7,755 nt of DNA. Source: an uncultured Alistipes sp. (lineage in GTDB: Bacteria > Bacteroidota > Bacteroidia > Bacteroidales > Rikenellaceae). The stretch lies in contig CAMWIG010000092.1 of assembly GCA_947174295.1 (NCBI GenBank), positions 1-7,755 of the forward strand, in the 5' to 3' direction. The notes under the pieces are model-generated. The model was given only the letters and a program-made list of their open reading frames with translations. It ran no database searches and had not been told where the DNA came from. The translations under genes and the position numbers were made by a program. Every line of letters begins with the position of its first letter. Position 1 is the stretch's first letter. Shown here piece by piece: positions 1-5,189 of the stretch.

Positions 1-746
1 GCTTTGGCCTGAGCGATATTCTTGTCCGCCTGAGCCTGGTCCATTTGCAGCTGAGCGCCGATATTCTTTCCGACGTCGATGTCGGCGATATCGATAGAAA
101 GGATTTCGAACGCCGTACCGGCATCGAGCCCCTTGTCGAGCACTACGCGCGAGATGGAATCGGGATTTTCGAGCACGATTTTATGCGAAGCCGCCGAACC
201 GATGGACGACACGATGCCTTCGCCGACACGCGCGAGCACGGTCTCCTCGCCGGCACCGCCGACAAGCTGCTTGATATTGGCGCGCACCGTAACGCGAGCC
301 TTGGCAATCAGCTGTATACCGTCCTTGGCCACCGCTGCGACGGGCGGCGTATTGATGACCTTGGGGTTGACCGACATCTGCACGGCCTCGAACACGTCGC
401 GGCCGGCGAGGTCGATTGCCGTGGCCATCTTGAAGTCGAGCATGATATTGGCCTTCTGCGCCGACACCAGGGCGTGCACGACATTGGTCACGTTACCGCC
501 TGCGAGATAGTGCGCTTCGAGCTCGTTGGGGTCGAGCGACAGACCGGCTTTCGTGCCTTCGATCATCGACGACACGATAACCGAGGGCGGCACCTTGCGC
601 CAGCGCATGAGAACCAGCTGCAACAGACTGATGCGCACACCCGACACCAACGCCGAGAACCACATGCCCACCGGGATGAAATAGAAGACCAGCCATACGG
701 CTACCAAGCCCAGGAATACGACAAGGGCAATGAATCCATTCTCCAT
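1..746 (-). CDS. floA: Flotillin-like protein FloA (SPFH family), C-terminus cut by window edge
   Basis: This is a membrane-raft scaffold of the SPFH/flotillin family. In bacteria FloA oligomerises at the inner face of the cytoplasmic membrane and organises membrane microdomains. My translation from the ATG at 744-746 gives 248 complete codons. An N-terminal hydrophobic segment (about residues 5-48) reads ENGFIALVVFLGLVAVWLVF and onward, without a cleavable signal. The SPFH core follows (about 50-225), with the family-typical stretches GLSLDPNELEAHYLAGGNV (69-87) and VNPKVINTPPVAAVAKDG (126-143). The start of the Ala/Gln-rich coiled-coil tail (QMDQAQADKNIAQAKA) lies at the window edge. FloA proteins are usually about 330 residues, so roughly a quarter is missing. 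It starts 12 bases after the NfeD stop, the classic nfeD-floA pairing. No Shine-Dalgarno site is visible, as is common in Bacteroidota. Identification is firm. Confidence 0.95.
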   Translation of the reverse strand, partial: MENGFIALVVFLGLVAVWLVFYFIPVGMWFSALVSGVRISLLQLVLMRWRKVPPSVIVSSMIEGTKAGLSLDPNELEAHYLAGGNVTNVVHALVSAQKANIMLDFKMATAIDLAGRDVFEAVQMSVNPKVINTPPVAAVAKDGIQLIAKARVTVRANIKQLVGGAGEETVLARVGEGIVSSIGSAASHKIVLENPDSISRVVLDKGLDAGTAFEILSIDIADIDVGKNIGAQLQMDQAQADKNIAQAK

Positions 747-758
747 AATGATTTACGT

Positions 759-1226
759 TTATTTGATTACTTTCTTTACAATCACGTTGAAATTCTCGAA
801 CCCCACGACCTCTATTTCGGTCTTCGGGTCGACATAGGCATCGGCCGACTTGGCTTCGTAAGTCTTGCCGCCGAGCGACACGGTGCCCATGGGCGAGAGT
901 CGCGACACGGTCATGCCGCGGTCGCCTACCTTGACATCGTCATGCTGCGGAACGACGTTTCCCGACGACTCTATCTTCTGTTGAAGCGACAGCCGCTGCC
1001 AGGTCTTGGCACGCAGCGACACTACCGTAACGACGAGCGACAGCAACGAAATGACAGCAATAACGATGCCTCCGCCCCAGGTTCCGTAAGAGTCGAACGC
1101 CATATACGCCGCGCAGCCGTAGCACACCAGCGACAATACGCCGCCGACGGATATTCCGGGCAGCAACAGTATCTCGGTCAGCAGAAACAGCAGACCCAAT
1201 ACGACGAGAATTATTATCCACAGCAT
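759..1226 (-). CDS. Short NfeD family membrane protein with OB-fold
   Basis: A 155-residue NfeD protein of the short form that lacks the N-terminal ClpP-like protease domain. Three hydrophobic segments are visible at about residues 2-24, 26-44 and 51-71. A soluble C-terminal OB-fold follows (about 97-153), with the typical pattern GDRGMTVSRLSPMGTVSLGG, then YEAKSADAYVDPKTEIEVVG and a terminal VIVKKV strand. Short NfeD proteins are encoded beside flotillin-like genes and are thought to work with them at the membrane; here floA lies 12 bases downstream. The 43-base gap to the preceding SPOR gene holds a near-match to the Bacteroidota -7 box (TAACTTTA, 7 of 8, at 1251-1258 on the minus strand) with a TTG 22 bases upstream. 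A weak internal promoter is therefore possible but unproven. Confidence 0.95.
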   Translation of the reverse strand: MLWIIILVVLGLLFLLTEILLLPGISVGGVLSLVCYGCAAYMAFDSYGTWGGGIVIAVISLLSLVVTVVSLRAKTWQRLSLQQKIESSGNVVPQHDDVKVGDRGMTVSRLSPMGTVSLGGKTYEAKSADAYVDPKTEIEVVGFENFNVIVKKVIK

Positions 1227-1269
1227 AGACGTATGAGTTTTATCGTGCTATAAAGTTACGATAATTTTT

Positions 1270-2805
1270 TTATTGCGCAGCAATTTCCTCGACTTTTATT
1301 TCGATATCGCCGGCGGCGGCACGCACGGCATCGGCGAGAGCTTCGGCCGCGCTGCGCTCCGCGAAGGCTCCGACGACGAATTCGCCGTCTCCGACACGCG
1401 TCAGCTCGCATCCGCCGGCATGCTCGGCGATAATATCGCGCACGCTCTCCGGCAGCACCTGCACGCCATAGAGCTCGACACGGTAAACGGTCCTCTCCGC
1501 CGGCTCGGGGTCGGTCGCGAGGTTGCGGTACTCGCCGTCGCGCCAAACGACCACCTCGGGACGTTTGAAACCATGCTTGCGCAACATTTCGGCCGCCTCT
1601 TCGGCTGCGGCTCTGGTCTCGAATCCGCCGGCGAAATAGAGATGTTTGCCGTTCATCGGCGCGAACGACAAAGGATAGGCGCCCTTGAAAAGCGAAACGG
1701 CCTGTTTCGACCAGAAAGTCCCGAGCAGGACGCGATATATCGTTCCGCGGTCGTAAACGCGACACTCGGGAATCGGATTTCCGGCGCTGTACACCGCAGG
1801 CGATGCGAACTGTATCGGCGCATAATCGAGAAACAGCCTCTCCTCGACCGCAATCGCCGGCAGACGATAATCGAACGTCGTGCCGTCGCGAAGCACCCGG
1901 CGCAGCGAATCGGCCGCAGAGCCGAGTTCGAGCGCCTCGGCTATCGCCGTTTCATACTCGATCATGGCCGTGCGTTGCAGGCAATAATCCGTCAGCGCGT
2001 CCGACGCATATCGGCCGTACTCCGAGGAGGCATCGCCGCGGCGGGTCGAGAAATAACGCTCGCCCGCCTCCAATACGTCCTCGCGTTCGAGACGTTCGAG
2101 AAGATATCCGTAAGCATAGCTTTTACTGTCGAAAACACCGCTCCACACCGTCGCGAGCGAATCGGCCAACGCTCCGGCCATGCGCTCCCCGACGCCGTAT
2201 TTCGCAAACAGACGCGCGCCTTCCTCTTCGGTCGCGGCGGAAGAGTAGGCGGCGGCCGTTTCGACCAGCGAATCGTAAACGACCTTATACTCGCCGGCGA
2301 TTCTTTCCGCCAGCCGTTCGCGGCTCTGCGCGCGTTTCAACTCGGCATAGTCGCCCTCCGGCAGATTGCGGACAAACGGCAGGTTGTAAATCAGATTACG
2401 AACTTTCGACGACTCGGGCACCGCATTTTCGTGGACTTCCGAAACGGCCGAAGCCTCCGCACCGACCTCGGTACCGATATTGTTCAGCACCCAATCCTGC
2501 TCTATGACATTGACCTGCGCGGCTATATGACCGCGGCGATTGCGGACGTCGAACACCTGATTTTCGAGCGACAGAATCAGATTCGGGTCGACGGCTTCGG
2601 CTCCGTCGCTGCGCCGGAACTGCTCGCGCAGCTCTCCCATGCGATTTTTCAAAGAGTCCTCTCGCTCCTGCAAACGCAAATCGTCCCGCAACAGAGACAT
2701 ATATTTTTCGTTACTCTCCAATCCCGCTATGCGCGGACGCACATCCTGAGCCGAAGCGGCAGCAAAGGACGCAACAGAAAATATGATTAACAGTAGTTTA
2801 CGCAT
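1270..2805 (-). CDS. Secreted protein with two C-terminal SPOR-like domains
   Basis: A predicted exported protein of 511 residues. It begins MRKLLLIIFSVASFAAASAQ: positive N-terminus, hydrophobic core, and a probable signal-peptidase I site after ASA (about residue 19). Residues 36-65 are charged and coiled-coil-like. A long helical middle follows, with no family I recognise. Residues about 355-423 resemble a SPOR domain: YRVLLGTFWSKQAVSLFKG, then HLYFAGGF, then an AEEAAEMLRKHGF helix and a closing VVVWRDG. Residues about 440-508 look like a second, weaker copy (VYRVELYGVQV, then GEFVVGAFAERSAAEALADA). SPOR domains bind denuded peptidoglycan glycan strands, so a cell-wall role in the periplasm is inferred. 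Three in-frame starts exist at 2820, 2808 and 2805. I chose the ATG at 2803-2805 because GGAG (2812-2815) lies 6 bases upstream and the signal peptide begins there. Function beyond SPOR binding is unknown. Confidence 0.85.
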   Translation of the reverse strand: MRKLLLIIFSVASFAAASAQDVRPRIAGLESNEKYMSLLRDDLRLQEREDSLKNRMGELREQFRRSDGAEAVDPNLILSLENQVFDVRNRRGHIAAQVNVIEQDWVLNNIGTEVGAEASAVSEVHENAVPESSKVRNLIYNLPFVRNLPEGDYAELKRAQSRERLAERIAGEYKVVYDSLVETAAAYSSAATEEEGARLFAKYGVGERMAGALADSLATVWSGVFDSKSYAYGYLLERLEREDVLEAGERYFSTRRGDASSEYGRYASDALTDYCLQRTAMIEYETAIAEALELGSAADSLRRVLRDGTTFDYRLPAIAVEERLFLDYAPIQFASPAVYSAGNPIPECRVYDRGTIYRVLLGTFWSKQAVSLFKGAYPLSFAPMNGKHLYFAGGFETRAAAEEAAEMLRKHGFKRPEVVVWRDGEYRNLATDPEPAERTVYRVELYGVQVLPESVRDIIAEHAGGCELTRVGDGEFVVGAFAERSAAEALADAVRAAAGDIEIKVEEIAAQ

Positions 2806-2807
2806 CA

Positions 2808-3017
2808 TTATCTCCACCATTTAATGAAGAACAGCTGTATCAAACCGAATATTTCGAGACGACCGAACAGCATCAGAATCGTATCGAAGAATCTCACTGC
2901 GGCCGGCACGACGGAGTAGTTGTCGAGCGACCCGACGGCTCCGAATCCCGGGCCTACGTTGCCCAGACACGCCACCGACGACGAGAAGCTCGTCAGCAAA
3001 TCGAGACCTCACAATGT
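2808..3017 (-). pseudogene. trkH: In-frame 3' part of trkH beyond two premature stops (fourth pore domain)
   Basis: This stretch continues the trkH reading frame past the TAG at 3018-3020, with no frameshift. It reads TL, then a TGA at 3009-3011, then GLDLLTSFSSSVACLGNVGP and on to a natural TAA at 2808-2810. It encodes the fourth pore loop, with the selectivity-filter-like GNVGPGFG (residues 431-438 of the uninterrupted gene), and a last membrane helix (DTILMLFGRLEIFGLIQLFF). No further damage is visible in this part. It could be translated only by readthrough, or by re-initiation at the TTG at 2997-2999, which has GAGGT (3006-3010) 6 bases upstream. Otherwise it is a relic, or the stops are sequence errors. 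The assignment to TrkH is firm; its expression state is unknown. Confidence 0.85.
2812..2817 (-). promoter_or_regulatory. Ribosome binding site of the SPOR gene inside the trkH 3' end
   Basis: The minus strand reads GTGGAG and then ATA before two consecutive ATG codons. GGAG lies 6 bases before the ATG at 2803-2805 and 3 bases before the ATG at 2806-2808. The site sits in the last sense codons of trkH, whose TAA (2808-2810) overlaps the first of these ATGs. That arrangement suggests translational coupling. It is notable because clear Shine-Dalgarno sites are uncommon in Bacteroidota. Confidence 0.6.
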
Positions 3018-4253
3018 CTAAAACAATGTGCCGACGAACAGCATGATGATATATATGACGAAGAAAATCATCACCGAATCCAGAACTCTGTCCTCCTGCA
3101 TTATGCCGTCGACGCGAATGCGCAGCACGGCATTCGGATGCTGCTGCTGACGCACTCTGTTGCGCACGATTTTGGCGGCGAAAAGCAGACGGTCGACCTT
3201 CACGCCTCCCGACGTAGAACCGGCGCAGGCGCATATTATCGAGCAAAACATCAACAGAATAATCGCAAAAGGAGTCCACAGGTTGGTATTGGCCGTCGCG
3301 AATCCCGACGTGGACATCAGCGACGCCACCTGAAACGCCGAATACCGCAACGATGCGAAGATACTCGGATAGGTATCGGCGATGCGCAGGCTTATGGCCA
3401 CGAACAGGCTGACAGCCAGAAAGATTGCGAAATAGGTCTTCGTAACTTCCGAGCGGAATACGTTGTTGCGCTTGCCGGTTACCGTCGCATATATGAGTCC
3501 GAAATGAATGCCGGCTATCAGCATGGTGCAGGTCAGTACGGTCTCTATGGCCGGACTGTCGAAATAGCCTATGCTTGCGCTCCGGGTGCTGAATCCGCTG
3601 GTCGCGCACGACGACATGGCATGCGCCACGGCATCGAACCAGTCCATACCGGCCAGTTTCAGCAGCAACGTCGCAACGACAGTCAGTCCGACGTAGACGA
3701 CCAGAAGAATCTGCACAATCATCTGCGTGCGGTAACGATAGTTGTCCTTCGCCAGCGACGACAGCTCGACGCTCGAAAGCGTCTGTTTGCTCCGCCCCAG
3801 CGATGGGAGAATCACCAGCGCGAACATGACCACGCCGATGCCGCCGATCCAGGTCGACGACATGCGCCAGAACTGCATGCCGCGCGGCAGAGCCTCAACG
3901 TCGTTCAATATCGACGCCCCGGTGGTCGTGAACCCCGAAACGCTTTCGAACCATGAATTTATGAGGTTGAACTCCCCGCCCCATATGAGATAGGGGAACA
4001 TCCCGACCACGCAAGCCACCAGCCACGACCCCACGACTATGCAATAGCCCTCTTTCGTGGTTATCTGCTCGCTCTTATCTACGAATATCAGCGGAAACGC
4101 CCCCAGCAATGCCGTGAGCAGCGACGACAGCAAAAGCGGATAGTAGGCCGAATCCATGCCGTTGAAATAGGATATCGCAGCCGACAGCAGCATGAATGCC
4201 GCCACGAAAAGCAGCACCATCCCCACATATCTCAGCACGACATTCAGTCTCAT
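3018..4253 (-). CDS. trkH: Trk potassium uptake channel subunit TrkH, prematurely stopped after residue 411
   Basis: TrkH is the membrane channel of the Trk system. It moves K+ across the cytoplasmic membrane and is normally gated by the cytosolic NAD/ATP-binding subunit TrkA, which is not encoded in this window. The 411 encoded residues carry the first three pore loops: GFTTTGAS (filter 109-112), SSCATSGFS (216-221) and SLMSTSGFAT (314-318). They also carry the TrkH hallmark GSTSGGVKVDR (345-355). The last residues (about 394-411, VMIFFVIYIIMLFVGTLF) form the first helix of the fourth repeat, and a TAG then interrupts the gene. The natural gene would span 2808-4253, 481 residues, a normal TrkH length. 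Without its fourth pore loop the short product should not form a K+ pore. The ATG at 4251-4253 lies 8 bases after the upstream gene's stop, so the gene is part of the operon. Confidence 0.9.
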   Translation of the reverse strand: MRLNVVLRYVGMVLLFVAAFMLLSAAISYFNGMDSAYYPLLLSSLLTALLGAFPLIFVDKSEQITTKEGYCIVVGSWLVACVVGMFPYLIWGGEFNLINSWFESVSGFTTTGASILNDVEALPRGMQFWRMSSTWIGGIGVVMFALVILPSLGRSKQTLSSVELSSLAKDNYRYRTQMIVQILLVVYVGLTVVATLLLKLAGMDWFDAVAHAMSSCATSGFSTRSASIGYFDSPAIETVLTCTMLIAGIHFGLIYATVTGKRNNVFRSEVTKTYFAIFLAVSLFVAISLRIADTYPSIFASLRYSAFQVASLMSTSGFATANTNLWTPFAIILLMFCSIICACAGSTSGGVKVDRLLFAAKIVRNRVRQQQHPNAVLRIRVDGIMQEDRVLDSVMIFFVIYIIMLFVGTLF

Positions 4254-4261
4254 AGGTAAAC

Positions 4262-5029
4262 TCAGGCTTTAATTTGTTGTTTCGAATTGGTTATGAGCGT
4301 CTCTATCTTATCGCGCAGCTCCTCCATTTCGTCGCGGCATTCGCCCTTCACGACAAACGGCGTGCGAAATGCGAGATAGTTTCCCAGACTGCGGTTCATT
4401 TCGAGGATAGGGTTGACGCCGTAAATCGTGATGAAGAAATAGAACATCAGCACGATTGCAATCATCACGGCCAGCGATATCAGCACCGGCGTTACGGAGC
4501 GGTATGCGTTCGTCTTCAACTGCTCGGTTCGCGGAGCGAGCGAACTCTGCGTCGAGGTCATGAATTTGCGAATCTCCAACGTGAGATTCTTGTAGCAGTT
4601 GTGAAAATCGGAGTCGTACCACTCCGTGTCGACATACCCCTGCTCGGCTCCTGCTCCGAAAGTCAGAAAATCGTCGGTCAGGATGCGCATCTCCGACACG
4701 GCGAATCCCAGCGAGTCGAGCGACGCCCGATCGACAGCCTCCTGCCGTGCCACTTCGAGCGTCTGCTCGATGTCGGCCATGCTGCGGCGGCACAACGAAT
4801 CGTACTGCACGTGACCGAGCACTGCAAGGTGCATGAACGCACGGTTCTGCTCGTCCGAGGCGTCGAGCATCTTTCGGGCCAACTCGATGTTGCGGCTGTT
4901 GGCTTTCAGAATCTCCTCCGTGTCGTTGCTCAGATGGCTGAGCTCGAAAAACGAAATCATCCCGGAAAAAAAGAGCAGCGCGGCTATACTCATGAAACCG
5001 ACTGTTATCCGTTTGCGAATTCCCGTCAT
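4262..5029 (-). CDS. Two-pass membrane protein with four-helix sensor-like periplasmic domain, no output domain
   Basis: A 255-residue protein of unassigned function. The first membrane helix spans about residues 8-28 and the second about 179-203. Between them lie about 150 mostly helical residues with the topology of chemoreceptor-type four-helix-bundle or CHASE3 sensor domains. After the second helix comes a HAMP-like start (YGVNPILEMNRSL, with the conserved-type Pro at 207) and a charged helix (EMEELRDKIETLI, 234-246). The protein then ends, with no kinase, methyl-accepting or cyclase domain. Its stop lies 8 bases before trkH. It is the first gene after the repeat-borne promoters, so it heads the operon. 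It may modulate TrkH or membrane organisation through protein contacts; that is inference only. An AATTGCAATT palindrome (5037-5046) sits just upstream. The ATG at 5027-5029 fits a leader of about 20 bases from the proximal promoter. Confidence 0.85.
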   Translation of the reverse strand: MTGIRKRITVGFMSIAALLFFSGMISFFELSHLSNDTEEILKANSRNIELARKMLDASDEQNRAFMHLAVLGHVQYDSLCRRSMADIEQTLEVARQEAVDRASLDSLGFAVSEMRILTDDFLTFGAGAEQGYVDTEWYDSDFHNCYKNLTLEIRKFMTSTQSSLAPRTEQLKTNAYRSVTPVLISLAVMIAIVLMFYFFITIYGVNPILEMNRSLGNYLAFRTPFVVKGECRDEMEELRDKIETLITNSKQQIKA

Positions 5030-5053
5030 AATTCAAAATTGCAATTAATCGAA

Positions 5054-5085
5054 CAAAGATACGAATAAGCGAGCGCAATGCCAAA
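5054..5085 (-). promoter_or_regulatory. Bacteroidota-type promoter P1 for the sensor-like/trkH/SPOR/nfeD/floA operon
   Basis: On the minus strand, TTTG (5082-5085) is followed after exactly 20 bases by TATCTTTG (5054-5061), a perfect fit to the Bacteroidota sigma factor consensus TTTG / TAnnTTTG. Transcription would start near 5047, about 18-20 bases before the ATG at 5029. The promoter lies wholly inside repeat copy 1. Confidence 0.75.
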
Positions 5086-5116
5086 TTTATTCGAGCATTG
5101 CCGAGCGGGAGTATCT
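5054..5116. repeat. 63-base promoter-bearing repeat, copy 1 (proximal to operon)
   Basis: First of two 63-base direct repeats. On the plus strand, bases 1-25 and 45-63 of the unit are identical to copy 2; the 19-base core (5079-5097) differs. It has an outer inverted repeat, AGATAC (5057-5062) with GTATCT (5111-5116). It also has an inner stem, GCAATGC (5075-5081) with GCATTGC (5095-5101), around a 13-base loop. The motif CGAGCG or GAGCG occurs in both arms in direct orientation. It resembles short intergenic repeats I recall from Bacteroidales genomes, but I cannot verify copy number. Confidence 0.9.
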
Positions 5117-5126
5117 AAGACAAAGT

Positions 5127-5158
5127 CAAAGATACGAATAAGCGAGCGCAAAAGCAAG
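5127..5158 (-). promoter_or_regulatory. Bacteroidota-type promoter P2, distal tandem copy
   Basis: On the minus strand, CTTG (5155-5158) is followed after 20 bases by TATCTTTG (5127-5134): a perfect -7 box and a 3-of-4 match at -33. A transcript from here would start near 5120. Its leader of roughly 90 bases would include the hairpin of repeat copy 1 before reaching the first gene. Confidence 0.65.
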
Positions 5159-5189
5159 TTTACTTGCATTTTGCCGAGCGGGAGTATCT
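5127..5189. repeat. 63-base promoter-bearing repeat, copy 2 (abuts mtaB stop)
   Basis: Second 63-base unit, separated from copy 1 by 10 bases (5117-5126). The arms are identical to copy 1 over 44 of 44 bases; 9 of 19 core bases match, giving 53 of 63 overall. The core forms a longer hairpin: GCAAAAGCAAGT (5148-5159) pairs with ACTTGC and TTTTGC across one bulged A, leaving a TT loop (stem to about 5174). The outer AGATAC/GTATCT pair is kept. The unit ends at 5189, and the mtaB stop codon begins at 5190. Confidence 0.9.

Noticed and set aside
45..1253. 402-codon plus-strand open frame opposite floA and nfeD
   Set aside because: It is antisense to two clear families, has low-complexity His/Arg/Asp-rich composition, and has no promoter or homology. 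It arises from codon bias in the real genes.
1270..1290. ATTGC-N3-GCAAT hairpin at the end of the SPOR gene as a terminator
   Set aside because: The stem is only 5 base pairs and is followed on the coding strand by A residues, not T residues.
1273..2790. 505-codon plus-strand open frame spanning almost the whole SPOR gene
   Set aside because: The minus-strand frame has a signal peptide, SPOR motifs and operon spacing. The plus frame is Arg/Gln-rich with no domain, and long antisense frames are expected in GC-rich genes.
2821..3609. Frameshift or programmed slip joining the two trkH parts
   Set aside because: Both parts are in the same frame (4253 minus 2999 is a multiple of three), so only stop codons interrupt the gene. 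The 262-codon frame here is a shadow.
3138..3956. 272-codon plus-strand open frame opposite trkH
   Set aside because: It is antisense to clear TrkH pore motifs and lacks any domain.
5054..5189. Two-unit repeat as the remnant of a CRISPR array
   Set aside because: The spacing between units is only 10 bases, the units are 63 bases with internal hairpins, and there are no spacers or cas genes.
5127..5189. Repeat hairpin as a classical rho-independent terminator for mtaB
   Set aside because: The stem is good, but no run of T follows it on the minus strand, so standard intrinsic termination is not supported.
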